Shown piece after piece: positions 1-10,416 of a stretch of 64,000 nucleotides of DNA. The position numbers and the translations under genes were made by a program. The notes under the pieces are model-generated. The model saw only the letters and a program-made list of their open reading frames with translations, was not told where the DNA came from and ran no database searches. How positions within the stretch are numbered: the first letter of the stretch is position 1; every line of letters begins with the position of its first letter. Source of the stretch: Yponomeuta sedellus (lineage: Eukaryota; Arthropoda; Insecta; Lepidoptera; Yponomeutidae); the NCBI GenBank assembly GCA_934045075.1, contig OW203723.1:1560045-1624044 (forward strand). Reading direction: 5' to 3'.

Positions 1-830
1 CCAGGCTGAGAAGTAAATTATTAACATTCTGTTTTTATTCGTTAAATGTTCCGAGACGACAAAAAAATCGAATGGGCTGGCCGGCATAGGCCGGCGCCCG
101 AGAGGCCACCGCCACTCCTGATCTATGGCCAGTCCGACGCTGTTCATGGTTGTTTGGTTCTGTGGTCAATCAATCAATCAATTATTTATTTGCTCAAACA
201 TGTGTAGGTCATAATACATAATTATCATGTATTTATGGCTGTAAATCAATATAAGTTGGGCCAGCATGCTTTACCGACATTACCGGTATGCACACAGCTG
301 TGTGTGCCATATTATTTATTATTTAAAGTAGGGCTAAATAAGAGATAATTAATAACATAAAGATATTGAAATTAATGTCACAGAGGATATGCAATTAATA
401 AATAATGTAATAATGTAATTAAAATTGAAATAAAAATAGATTAGTTAAGTTTATCGTTCAGGAATTCATTTACATTGTTGTAGCATTTTTCAATTGATAG
501 ATAGATAGATATAATATTCTTTAGTGCATGTATACCAGAAATTACATAAGAGGCTTAAAAAATTACAGTACAGTACAAGTTTTTTAAGTTTTGCTTTGAA
601 CATAACTGAGTGAATGTAGGGTGTTAAGAATTTGGACAAAAAATGTCCCAATGAGGAACATGCCTGGGCTGGGTAAGGTTGCGTTTTTACGGTTTTTCAC
701 ATTAAGTTTTACTGGAAATGGTTGACAAATTCGTAAAAGGCTTTACTAAAAAAAAATGCATGGAAATGTGTTTAAAGCCATCACATCACGCTAATATTAT
801 AAAGTCGAAAGTTTATAGAATTAAGAATTA
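1..830. other. Intergenic AT-rich sequence with one possible LINE scrap
   Basis: No gene is supported. Bases 60-170 are GC-richer than the rest and end in a short TCAA-type simple repeat (about 163-182), which is how a degraded LINE or SINE 3' end looks; the family cannot be named. A GATA microsatellite lies at 496-510. The remainder is AT-rich sequence with no recognisable feature. Confidence 0.4.
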
Positions 831-2004
831 GTGACGTTCATGCAAGTTTTGTTGGACATAATGCATTTAAAGCATCACGGCCTGTGTGGAAGGCTTAGGA
901 AGAGCCTAGATACGACTCTGAACCAGATTTATCTTGCACTGCAGTGCAAGGCGACCGCGTATATTATTGTTTCTGAGATGGAGTCGAGAACTTTCTACGC
1001 TGAGAAAGAAGTACTGCTTTTGATAAAGAATTTATCCTCTCTGCTTCCTCATAACTGTTGTAACATAGGAATTTCAAATAAACAAGTGGTTATTTTGAAA
1101 TTCTTATGTTATGTTATGACAGTTACCAAGTAGTATAGAAAATAGAATACGTATTTCCGAATCTGTATCTCCACATTTACCTCAAAAAATTGCCATTGCA
1201 ATTGAAACACACGATTAGAGAGACAATTTACAAAGTTCTTTGTGGTTAGAAAATTTCTTGTTATATTTTCCAATTTTATAGTATTGTAAAAGAATCTTGT
1301 CAGGGTAATTAAAAATGAATTAGGTACTGTATAATTAAGCGTGAAGGTCAAATTCAGGTAAGGGTTAATTAAGCCCGACGTAGCGAGATCCTTGCAGAAC
1401 CCGTAGTTACGGGGGAATAAGGAGACAGGTGTCTCAATAATTAACGTCTTTTACGACTATCGAGAAAAAGTATTCACGCACACATTTTTTACGTTGTTAC
1501 TTTTTATTCAACTGTGTGTGTCCCAATGTATATATAATCTCAGATTGAGCCTTCAATGAGATCCATGGGGCCTCCAGTACGTTGAACTAACGAGACTGTT
1601 TGGAGAACAATCCGGCCTTTCGCAATGTCCTACTTGGAAGGTCGGGAGAGCCTTTGAATGTCTAGATAAGTGGTCCTTAACCTTTTAGTTTTCTGTATTG
1701 TTCTAAATTTCTCTATTGTCAGGGTTTATTGTAGGTTCTTAAATGTAAATAAAAAAAGACGGTTTGATCGATCTATAAATAAAACACGAATGGTTATACG
1801 AATAACACTCAATATTATTTCGTAATAATGGCTTCGTGGACCACTTGGAATGGCTCCAGGGACCACCGGTGATCAGCGAACCACCGGCTAAGAACCACTG
1901 GTCTAGATCCACCACAGGATATTTGGTTTTCCTCCATCTCGGGCTAGATAGAAGACCAGAGTAAGCGCTTTTCATATAATAAACCGCTTTTCAGACTAAG
2001 AACC
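831..2004. other. Intergenic sequence; 100-codon open frame at 831-1133 not supported
   Basis: The open frame at 831-1133 begins on GTG (first ATG at 840), shows no domain, and has no splice or promoter context, so it is not called as a gene. Bases 1380-1640 are somewhat GC-richer and could be an old LTR or SINE, but no ends or duplications were found. Nothing else is recognised. Confidence 0.35.
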
Positions 2005-2007
2005 CAG

Positions 2008-2311
2008 AGTGCTTAGTGCGAGTTTTTTAACTGCTCGATCGCGTTAACGTAAACTCATATTTCTATGGCATCGAAGAAGCGCCACCTAGCGACAAGTATG
2101 GAAATTAAAATTGCTGAGTGCGAGTTGTAATGGTTTACGTTGAGAAGTGAATACGTTTACCAGCCAAAACACGAATAAACGCGAGTGCGAGTTGTACGTG
2201 ACAGCGTTTTGCCAGTTCGAACGGTTAACTTACTCATACTCACTACTTAATGCTCGATTAACGCGGTAGTAAAGTTATTCGATTGGATCTGTCAAACTCG
2301 CACTAAGCACT
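2008..2311. mobile_element. MITE, 304 bp, with 18-bp terminal inverted repeats
   Basis: The element starts AGTGCTTAGTGCGAGTTT and ends with its exact reverse complement. It is flanked by the trinucleotide CAG on both sides (2005-2007 and 2312-2314), a plausible 3-bp target-site duplication. There is no coding capacity. A shorter internally deleted relative in opposite orientation sits at 36234-36335 and shares both end regions. The transposase superfamily is not determined. Confidence 0.75.
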
Positions 2312-2479
2312 CAGTATGAGGAGAGGAGAGCGCTTGCAGCCTTCGCTCTGTTGCAGGGCAGATGTGTATTTTATACGATACCGGAAGAAGAAGACGTAGA
2401 ATATTTCTTCATGCAGTTGTTTATTCACTTGTTCGATAGAATTACATAGTATGCTGAAGTCGTAGGTTTGTACCGATCG

Positions 2480-2783
2480 GGCGTAAACTAGAGAAAAAAT
2501 GGAAAAAAAACTCCAAACTTTGTCTTTTCGAAGTCCTTAATTAACAAACTTTACATAATTATTATAAAACATAGAACTCTTGGATTGTACTTACTTTAAT
2601 TCCAGACATCATTGTCATCTTATAAGTATATAACCTTCTTTATGTTATAGTAGCCCTTTTGGCGCAAAGTGTAGGTACTTAACACATTTTTTGGACCGCG
2701 TTTCAGGGAAGCTTAATATATCTAGAGACATTTTATTATAGAAGCGTAATTATACAATGCCCCATGAAGGATGTATTGACCTT
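2480..2783 (-). repeat. Interspersed repeat R290, copy 1 (minus orientation)
   Basis: About 290 bp that recurs as an inverted copy at 6190-6480 and in the same orientation near 46066-46405 (and its duplicate at 51363-51702). Shared landmarks include TTATAAAACATAGAA, a CCAGACATCATT block, and a CGTTTCAGG...AAGCTTAAT block. T308 insertion A sits at its edge: bases 2771-2783 are the left target-site duplication. Class unknown; it could be a non-autonomous DNA element or a LINE 3' region. Confidence 0.65.
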
Positions 2784-3346
2784 ATTACACTATTTTTATT
2801 TTTAATGCACTAACCCGTGCTAAGGAACAAATTTAAAAACCTATTTAGAGGCTAAAAATTTCACCCATGCCGGGATTCGAACCCGCAACCTCTGGCTATC
2901 CGTACCAGCGCTCTACCAATTGAGCCAATGGGCGACTGACGGCATCAGTGAAATTTCGAACCTCTTTACAATATTCTCTGTATTACGTACAGGCAGCGAC
3001 ATCTGACTTAAGCAAATTGCATTACTTACAGCCCCGACTACCTACTTTGCAGTTAGGTTTTACATCGGAACGATATCACTGTACCCACATGATTACACTA
3101 TTTTTATTTTTAATGCACTAACCCGTGCTAAGGAACAAATTTAAAAACCTATTTAGAGGCTAAAAATTTCACCCATGCCGGGATTCGAACCCGCAACCTC
3201 TGGCTATCCGTACCATCCGTATTCGTATCACTGATGCCGTGAGTCGCCCATTGGCTCAATTGGTAGAGCGCTGGTACGGATAGCCAGAGGTTGCGGGTTC
3301 GAATCCCGGCATGGGTGAAATTTTTAGCCTCTAAATATGTTTTTAA
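2784..3346 (-). mobile_element. T308 insertion A: dimeric tRNA-like retroelement with inverted end
   Basis: This 563-bp insertion is flanked by the 13-bp duplication ATGTATTGACCTT (2771-2783 and 3347-3359). It begins with the family 3' terminus in reverse (ATTACACTATTTTT). It contains a complete minus-oriented unit with tRNA-like head at 2862-2933, then a second head at 3170, exactly 308 bp on. That second unit breaks off near 3216 in the anticodon-like stem. The orientation then flips, and a plus-oriented head (3246-3317) runs to the terminus ...GTTTTTA. The tRNA-like heads have good D and T arms, but the anticodon-loop position usually occupied by U33 is C. No protein is encoded. Confidence 0.85.
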
Positions 3347-3359
3347 ATGTATTGACCTT

Positions 3360-3728
3360 TGCAAGCCTAAATTGTCTACGACATTGTGAGGGCGGCTGAA
3401 CCTTCTGAGCTCTCTTTATATTCTGTTTCTTCCCTGGAGTTGTTTACTTTGCAGTTGCATGCAGGGCATTTTATCATCAAGCGGTGGCACTGTAGCCGTG
3501 GATATGAATAATTCCCTTCCGCTACTCCCGGAGATAGGCTACCATTAACTATCTCTGTGCTATCTCGCCATTTACTTTTCTTGGCTTTGAATGTCATTCT
3601 TTAGCGCTGTCTCTTGGGTATATTTTATACATGAGAATAGAATTATACAGAGAGGTGTCTATTAACATCGTAACTATTATTTTCGTGATGATTACGGTGC
3701 ATTTTATTTTCTTATCTAAGTTGGAGAC
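3360..3728. other. Spacer between T308 insertions A and B
   Basis: Sequence of ordinary composition with no similarity to other parts of the window that I could see. A 73-codon open frame on the minus strand (3376-3597) has no recognisable domain and is not called. Confidence 0.4.
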
Positions 3729-3740
3729 ATTTAAAATTAT

Positions 3741-6142
3741 TTAAAAACCTATATAGAGGCTAAAAATTTCACCCATGCCGGGATTCGAACCCGCAACCTC
3801 TGGCTATCCGTACCAGCGCTCTACCAATTGAGCCAATGGGCGACTCACGGCATCAGTGAAATTTCGAACCTCTTTACAATATTCTCTGTATTACGTACAG
3901 GCAGCGACATCTGACTTAAGCAAATTGCATTACTTACAGCCCCGACTACCTACTTTGCAGTTAGGTTTAACATCGGAACGATATCACTGTACCCACATGA
4001 TTCCACTATTTTTATTTTTAATGCACTAACCCGTGCTAAGGAACAAATTTAAAAACCTATTTAAAAGCTAAAAATTTCACCCATGCCGGGATTCGAACCC
4101 GCAACCTCTGGCTATCCGTACCAGCGCTCTACCAATTGAGCCAATGGGCGACTCACGGCATCAGTGAAATTTCGAACCTCTTTACAATACTCTCTGTATT
4201 ACGTACAGGCAGCGACATCTGACTTAAGCAAATTACATTACTTACAGCCCCGACTACCTACTTTGCAGTTAGGTTTAACATCGGAACGATATCACTGTAC
4301 CCACATGATTCCACTATTTTTATTTTTAATGCACTAACCCGTGCTAAGGAACAAATTTAAAAACCTATTTAGGGGCTAAAAATTTCACCCATGCCGGGAT
4401 TCGAACCCGCAACCTCTAGCTATCCGTACCAGCGCTCTACCAATTGAGCCAATGGGCTACTCACGGCATCAGTGAAATTTCGAACCTCTTTACAAAATTC
4501 TCTGTATTACGTACAGGCAGCGACATCTGACTTAAGCAAATTGCATTACTTACAGCCCCGACTACCTACTTTGCAGTTAGGTTTAACATCGGAACGATAT
4601 CACTGTACCCACATGATTACACTATTTTTATTTTTAATGCACTAACCCGTGCTAAGGAATGAATTTAAAAACCTATTTAGAGGCTAAAAATTTCACCCAT
4701 GCCGGGATTCGAACCCGCAACCTCTGGCTATCCGTACCATCCGTATCCGTATCACTGATGCCGTGAGTCGCCCATTGGCTCAATTGGTAGAGCGCTGGTA
4801 CGGATAGCCAGAGGTTCGAATCCCGGCATGGGTGAAATTTTTAGCCTCTAAATAGGTTTTTAAATTTGTTCCTTAGCACGGGTTAGTGCATTAAAAATAA
4901 AAATAGTGGAATCATGTGGGTACAGTGATATCGTTCCGATGTTAAACCTAACTGCAAAGTAGGTAGTCGGGGCTGTAAGTAATGCAATTTGCTTAAGTCA
5001 GATGTCGCTGCCTGTACGTAATACAGAGAATATTGTAAAGAGGTTCGAAATTTCACTGATGCCGTGAGTCGCCCATTGGCTCAATTGGTAGAGCGCTGGT
5101 ACGGATAGCCAGAGGTTGCGGGTTCAAATCCCGGCATGGGTGAAATTTTTAGCCTCTAAATAGGTTTTTAAATTTGTTCCTCAGCACGGGTTAGTGCATT
5201 AAAAATAAAAATAGTGTAATCATGTGGGTACAGTGATATCGTTCCGATGTTAAACCTAACTGCAAAGTAGGTAGTCGGGGCTGTAAGTAATGCAATTTGC
5301 TTAAGTCAGATGTCGCTGCCTGTACGTAATACAGAGAATTTTGTAAAGAGGTTCGAAATTTCACTGATGCCGTGAGTAGCCCATTGGCTCAATTGGTAGA
5401 GCGCTGGTACGGATAGCTAGAGGTTGCGGGTTCGAATCCCGGCATGGGTGAAATTTTTAGCCTCTAAATAGGTTTTTAAATTTGTTCCTTAGCACGGGTT
5501 AGTGCATTAAAAATAAAAATAGTGGAATCATGTGGGTACAGTGATATCGTTCCGATGTTAAACCTAACTGCAAAGTAGGTAGTTGGGGCTGTAAGTAATG
5601 CAATTTGCTTAAGTCAGATGTCGCTGCCTGTACGTAATACAGAGAATATTGTAAAGAGGTTCGAAATTTCACTGATGCCGTGAGTCGCCCATTGGCTCAA
5701 TTGGTAGAGCGCTGGTACGGATAGCCAGAGGTTGCGGGTTCGAATCCCGGCATGGGTGAAATTTTTAGCCTCTAAATAGGTTTTTAAATTTGTTCCTTAG
5801 CACGGGTTAGTGCATTAAAAATAAAAATAGTGGAATCATGTGGGTACAGTGATATCGTTCCGATGTTAAACCTAACTGCAAAGTAGGTAGTCGGGGCTGT
5901 AAGTAATGCAATTTGCTTAAGTCAGATGTCGCTGCCTGTACGTAATACAGAGAATATTGTAAAGAGGTTCGAAATTTCACTGATGCCGTGAGTCGCCCAT
6001 TGGCTCAATTGGTAGAGCGCTGGTTCGGATAGCCAGAGGTCGCGGTTTCGAATCCCGGCATGGGTGAAATTTTTAGCCTCTAAATAGGTTTTTAAATTTG
6101 TTCCTTAGCACGGGTTAGTGCATTAAAAATAAAAATAGTGGA
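3741..6142. mobile_element. T308 array B: 2.4-kb inverted multimer of 308-bp tRNA-like units
   Basis: The array is flanked by the 12-bp duplication ATTTAAAATTAT (3729-3740 and 6143-6154). Minus-oriented tRNA-like heads begin at 3770, 4078, 4386 and 4694, each exactly 308 bp apart. Near 4740 the array flips. Plus-oriented heads begin at 4770, 5071, 5379, 5687 and 5995; spacing is 308 except the first (301), explained by a 7-bp deletion in the T arm of the 4770 head. The left end is TTAAAAACC and the right end is the 3' terminus AATAGTGGA. The units differ by only a few substitutions, so the array is young. The two arms could pair almost throughout their length. Confidence 0.9.
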
Positions 6143-6189
6143 ATTTAAAATTATGTCTGAAAAAAAACTTAACATTGTTACGCTTTATA

Positions 6190-6480
6190 CCGGGATAATA
6201 TTCCTACAATACACAATAATACATCCTTTATGAGGCATTGGATACGCTTCTATAATAAAATCCCTGGAGATATATTAAGCTTGCCTGAAACACGGTTCAA
6301 AAAGTGTGTATGTACTTACACTTTGTGCCAAAAGGGCTATAACATAAAGGATTATTTAGATGACAATGATGTCTGGAACTGAAGCCAGTATAATGCATTA
6401 ATTCTATGTTTTATAATCATTATGTAAACTCTGTTAATTAAGGACTTTGAAAAGACTGGATGTTTTTTGTTTATTTTTTC
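6190..6480 (+). repeat. Interspersed repeat R290, copy 2 (plus orientation)
   Basis: This is the reverse-complement counterpart of 2480-2783, so the two R290 copies face each other around T308 insertions A and B. The copies are diverged by substitutions and small indels and clearly predate the nearly uniform T308 array between them. Confidence 0.65.
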
Positions 6481-6582
6481 TCCAATAAATGATCGAGATT
6501 TTGAAATGGATACCTAGTTTGAATTGTAAAAGCCGCTGTTTCTGCGCTACTTTGAATAAAACCTTTTCATTTCATTTAATTT
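6481..6582 (+). repeat. LINE 3' end fragment with TTTCA tail
   Basis: About 100 bp ending in GAATAAAACC and TTTCATTTCATTT, a polyadenylation-like signal followed by a pentamer tail. An inverted relative lies at 20941-21075. The fragment carries no reading frame, so it is a 5'-truncated non-LTR element of undetermined clade. Confidence 0.55.
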
Positions 6583-7186
6583 CAGACATTTAAAATGATT
6601 CTAAAAGAAAAATGTAACATTGTTACGATTTATACCATGACAATATTCCCACAACGTCTCAGATTAAGATTCGATTATTATTCCAGATATTTCTCGTGGC
6701 ATTGGCCCATTTCGTTCACTTGAATCTAAATTGGAAACTCAATTTCCTGCTTATTGGCACCGTTGATACGTTTGCATAACCCGAAATATCCGGTTGAAAG
6801 TTAATCAGAGCTTGTAAACGTTAACATAGTGAAATACTTGGGACTGAAAAGATTCAAAGAAACAAAATTATTACTCGAGTAATTTATGTTACAGAATCAA
6901 AACTACGTCCTTACGATCAAAAATCTTCTATTATAAAAAATCATAGTTATTTCTAGGGACTAGGGACCTTTGCTAATTCCATAATGATAAAATAGGAAAA
7001 TGCGGCAGCGCTTCTTACAGGATTTTGTATTCTAACATGGAAATATTATATTTTAGGTAGTTGGTCGAGAAACTAGATAACAAGCGGTTGAAGACCTTCC
7101 AGGGTACAAATTGAATTTGGCCGTGTACGAATCAGTGACCCAAATTATTGTAGTTCCAAATATTGTCGAATTTATATTAGTTAATC
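6583..7186. other. Intergenic sequence without recognised features
   Basis: AT-rich sequence; no convincing reading frame, repeat end or RNA gene was seen. Confidence 0.4.
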
Positions 7187-7545
7187 GCTCGATATTATAG
7201 AATCGCTCGTAGCCCCGGCTGCCTCAGTGATCTTAAGCGATCTTAAGCGAGCATGGATGGGCGACCGTCTATGACTAACGCTAGTGGCATTTTCCTGAGC
7301 GGTTCCGTGCTTCACAAGGCACGTTAAGCAGTTGGTGCCGGCTGCCGTCGTTAGATGGCAGTCGTTAAGCCAAGTCAGAGGCCTAAGGGCGGTTTGAAAA
7401 CTTCTGACAGTAAGACCAGCTAGTAGTTTTGCAAGCCTCCACCAATCCGGACTTGGCCCCCGTGGTGGAGTATGGCCTATACCTTCTTTGGGGAAGAGAC
7501 CCGTGCCCCTCGGTGGGGACATAATTGGTTGATGATGAAACCTTA
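7187..7545 (+). mobile_element. 5S-rRNA-derived SINE (SINE3 type), diverged copy
   Basis: The head contains GGATGGGCGACCG, which matches the internal promoter C-box region of 5S rRNA. The family body follows (GTGGCATTTTCC, CTTCTGACAGTAAGAC, GGACTTGGCCCCCGTGG, AGAGACCCGTGCCCC). The 5' part is scrambled, with a short direct repeat of CGATCTTAAG. Long reading frames through it are shadows of the SINE. Confidence 0.75.
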
Positions 7546-7610
7546 CATTTGTAAGTATTGCATTAAAGAAATGAGCCTTGCTTAGAACTTCGCCTGGTTT
7601 GACTATTCTT

Positions 7611-7750
7611 TATAACATAACATAACATTAATAACATAACATTTACATAATGGCACATACATTGCTTCTGACCCCACACTAGGATACCCTGTGTCATGGG
7701 AATCAGAAACAACGACATCACAAACATGTAAACATCCAAGACCTGGAGTT
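7611..7750 (-). mobile_element. tRNA-SINE fragment with ATAAC pentamer tail, minus strand
   Basis: This matches the body of the complete SINE at 58681-58985 in reverse orientation, including GGATACCCTGTGTC and CATACATTGCTTCTG. It ends in repeats of AACAT-type pentamers, equivalent to the TTACG-type tail of the full copy. The tRNA-like head is missing, so it is 5'-truncated. Confidence 0.7.
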
Positions 7751-7918
7751 CTATGCTTTCAAACAAAACAAAAATCTAAAATGGCTTAATCGAGTGATAG
7801 GGGAATATAACTACATAAAAAAAATTAGACGATTGAGAACCTCCTCTTTTTTAAAATCGGTTAATATTGTGTTCTTAACGAAGTCACATCATTATGGGAG
7901 GTAAATTTATATGTCACT

Positions 7919-8172
7919 GTACAGTCTATTTATTCTTACTTGTCCAATTTAGTAAACAAGATTCTACCCGTAAACTGTAACTTTTTAGTCCAAAACTGCC
8001 ATATTTCCATAAATGAAGTAACTTGGAACACTCTTTTAGGTAGGCACGCTGCCAATTATATAAACATAGTTCATGAATTTGCGAGAAAATGTCTAGTTTA
8101 GGCATCTAATCTCAATTTTAAGGTTAGAACCTTGTTTACTAAATTGGACATGTAAGAATAAATAGACTGTAA
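7919..8172. mobile_element. Tc1/mariner-like MITE, about 250 bp
   Basis: About 47-bp terminal inverted repeats begin CAGTCTATTTATTCTTAC next to TA dinucleotides at both ends, as expected for a TA-targeting element. The arms (about 7919-7967 and 8123-8172) match except for a few bases. There is no transposase frame, so the element is non-autonomous. The superfamily is inferred from the TA target and terminal CAGT. Confidence 0.7.
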
Positions 8173-8515
8173 TACAACTTCACCTTTTAGATGGCCTTTG
8201 AGTGCGCTGTCAAGTTGCTGTTTTGTTTCGAAAACTTCATCCATTTCAAAATACTCTAATCAGAGGTGATTCAACGATATTCCTAACGTTCATTTAGGCA
8301 TCAAGTAGGTCAAGTTAGGATAGGGCCAAAATATTAGCCTGTTTTGGCCGTCATCTCTGTAACTCTTCTCTGTCGCAAGCGAAAAATCCAAATAAAGTGG
8401 CCCATGCCCAAAATCCCGGGCGAAGTGAATCTCGGCGGGCCTGGCTCGGCGCCAGGGTCACGAGCACGATAACTACGTGCCGGGAAAATGTTCACTAATA
8501 TTTTATTTATATTAA
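8173..8515. other. Intergenic sequence preceding the minisatellite
   Basis: No gene is supported. Bases 8400-8490 are GC-rich, but no domain, repeat end or RNA structure was recognised. A minus-strand open frame overlapping 8334-8576 runs into the minisatellite and is not called. Confidence 0.35.
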
Positions 8516-8982
8516 CTATCCCACCCGCAATACCGAAAGAAGGGAGGAGTTGAAGGAGTCGGTGTTGTGTGTGCATGAGACGACTAATAATAGACTATCC
8601 CACCCGCAAAACCGAAAGAAGGGAGAAGTTGAAGGAGTCGGTGTTGTGTGTGCAAGAGACGACTAATAATAGACTATCCCACCCGCAAAACCGAAAGAAG
8701 GGAGAAGTTGAAGGAGTCGGTGTTGTGTGTGCACGAGACGACTAATAATAGACTATCCCACCCGCAAAACCGAAAGAAAGGAGGAGTTGAAGGAGTCGGT
8801 GTTGTGTGTGCAAGAGACGACTAATAATAGACTATCCCACCCGCAAAACCGAAAGAAGGGAGAAGTTGAAGGAGTCGGTGTTGTGTGTGCACGAGACGAC
8901 TAATAATAGACTATCCCACCCGCAAAACCGAAAGAAGGGAGGAGTTGAAGGAGTCGGTGTTGTGTGTGCATGAGACGACTAT
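8516..8982. repeat. Minisatellite, six tandem copies of a 79-bp unit
   Basis: The landmark CCACCCGCAA recurs at 8521, 8600, 8679, 8758, 8837 and 8916, always 79 bp apart. Each unit contains GAAAGAAGGG, GGAGTCGGTGTTGTGTGTGC and GACGACTAATAATAG. Units differ at a few positions (for example GGAGGAG versus GGAGAAG and CATGAG, CAAGAG or CACGAG), which would allow typing. The last unit is truncated after GACGACTA. Confidence 0.95.
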
Positions 8983-9011
8983 AGAGTACACTTTATAATT
9001 ATTATACCTAC

Positions 9012-9325
9012 CATTTTTAATGCACTAACCCGTGCTAAGGACAATTTTAAAAACCTATTTATAGGCTAAAATTCCACCCATGCCGGGATTCGTCCCGCGA
9101 CCTCTGGCTATCCGTGCCAGCGCTCTTTCCAACTGAGCTAATGGGTGACTCACCGGCATCAGTGAAATTTCGCACCTCTTTACAATATTCTCTGTATTAC
9201 GTACAGGCAGCGACATCTGGCTGAAGTAATTTGCATCACTTGCAGCCCCGAGTAGGTAACTACTTTGCAGTTAGGTTTAACATCGGAATGATATCGCTGT
9301 ACCCACATGATTATATTATTTTTAC
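9012..9325 (-). mobile_element. Old single-unit T308 copy (D)
   Basis: One minus-oriented monomer with tRNA-like region at about 9075-9147. It carries the older head variant (TAGCTCA and GGCACGG in the head) seen also at 58327 and 42055. Several substitutions and a 10-bp insertion near 9260 mark it as more diverged than arrays B and C. Clear target-site duplications were not found. The right edge merges with LINE-tail-like sequence. Confidence 0.75.
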
Positions 9326-9329
9326 TCTA

Positions 9330-9640
9330 TACTTATACTTTATTGCACGAGAAACAATTAACAGGACATTACAGGAGATTTCTTCCAGCAAAGTAGTAGG
9401 AGAAGCAGTAAAAAGCGGGTCTATATACGAGTACAGAATATACTGTATAAATATTGAATAACCTATACCTAACTATGAAAGAAATAAATAAACTACATAA
9501 CCTAAAACAAATACATAAATATATAGCTCAATGTTATGACAGAGATAGATAATGCTCAACTTATTGCACAACCAGAAAAAAAATAATACAACCATGATTT
9601 CTTAAATCTAAGTACTTAATGTTATACAATTAGTGGTCGT
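9330..9640 (-). repeat. LINE 3'-end debris
   Basis: Motifs such as TTTATTGCACGA, TTATTGCACAACCAGAA and TTTCTTAAATCTAAG resemble the minus-strand 3' UTR type seen at 33870-33970. The block appears to be two overlapping truncated LINE tails. No coding frame is supported. Confidence 0.4.
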
Positions 9641-9751
9641 ATCGGTAATAAAGCTGATACAGCAAAGGAGGTCTGTCAGGATCGTATCTAGTGGCAAACC
9701 CCTCCGGGATACAGACATGAAATACATACATACATAACCTCACGCCTGTAT

Positions 9752-10060
9752 CCCAGAGGGTTAGGCAGAGACCAGCGACTGCCACTTGCCACGATCCTCA
9801 CAGATCACCTTCGCTTCATCAACTTTCATAAGTCGTTGCATGCACGCACGCTGGTTCCGGGTACTTTTTATCTTTCCTTTTGCTAATACATCCCCTATCT
9901 GGTCGATGTATGTCCGCCTGGGATGACCCTTACCAACCCTTCCACTTACATTCGCAATTTTGTTTCGTCAATCTTTCTTCCTTCATCCTCTCCACATGTC
10001 CAATCCAACGCAGCATTCCTTTCTCAATTGTAGTCACTACGTTCTCTTTCAGTCCACAAC
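9752..10060 (-). pseudogene. Non-LTR retrotransposon ORF fragment, C-terminal end
   Basis: Translating the minus strand gives a continuous run characteristic of insect reverse-transcriptase ORF C-termini: [17 protein letters not shown], then [19 protein letters not shown] and [13 protein letters not shown] stop interrupts the final residues, where other members continue YPSGIQA. Similar pieces recur at 42160-42320 and 44754-44940 and in the duplicate. Only the tail of the ORF is present, so this copy is dead. Confidence 0.75.
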
Positions 10061-10404
10061 GTTCTCTAATCAGACTATTGCGTATCCTGTCATTCAAAGT
10101 AACGTGAAATTATGTAATATAATGTATGGAGGTGCTGTCAGCACGCGGATATGATATGATAAATTATTTATTTACACTTCCACACACATTCATAAAAGTA
10201 CAAAAACAAACAGCATAGGGATAGGATAGGATACTGGGCTTGCTTTACTTTCGAAGTGCAAGTTGACTAGATTAGAATAAAACTCTTTGTTGCACAGTCG
10301 CGTGCACTTGTACACACGTTGGAACCTTGTCACGTTAACCTCTTCTAGCCTTTGTATGATAATAATAATAATAATAATAAATATGTTTATTTTCAGTATC
10401 AAAC
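10061..10404. other. Intergenic sequence with ATA microsatellite
   Basis: An (AAT/ATA)n tract lies at about 10359-10382. The rest has no recognised gene or repeat. The last 12 bases before the T308 array are its left target-site duplication. Confidence 0.4.
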
Positions 10405-10416
10405 TTAAAGTAGGTT

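Noticed and set aside
831..1133. 100-codon reading frame
   Set aside because: Starts on GTG (ATG at 840), no domain, and no transcription or splicing signals nearby.
5050..5150. Hammerhead ribozyme core in the T308 monomer (CTGATG ... GAAA)
   Set aside because: CTGATGCCGTG is present next to GAAATTT-type words, but the core position after CTGATG is C rather than A and no consistent stem II/stem III could be folded by eye. A covariance search is still needed; other ribozyme classes were not testable here.
2862..5450. CRISPR array or satellite array
   Set aside because: The regular repeats are 308 bp long with no short-repeat/spacer pattern, and target-site duplications show insertion as a unit. 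This is a eukaryotic genome.
2862..6066. Cluster of functional tRNA genes
   Set aside because: The heads look like tRNAs but sit inside a 308-bp mobile repeat, have C instead of U at the base before the anticodon-like triplet, and some are broken. They are better described as tRNA-like parts of an element.
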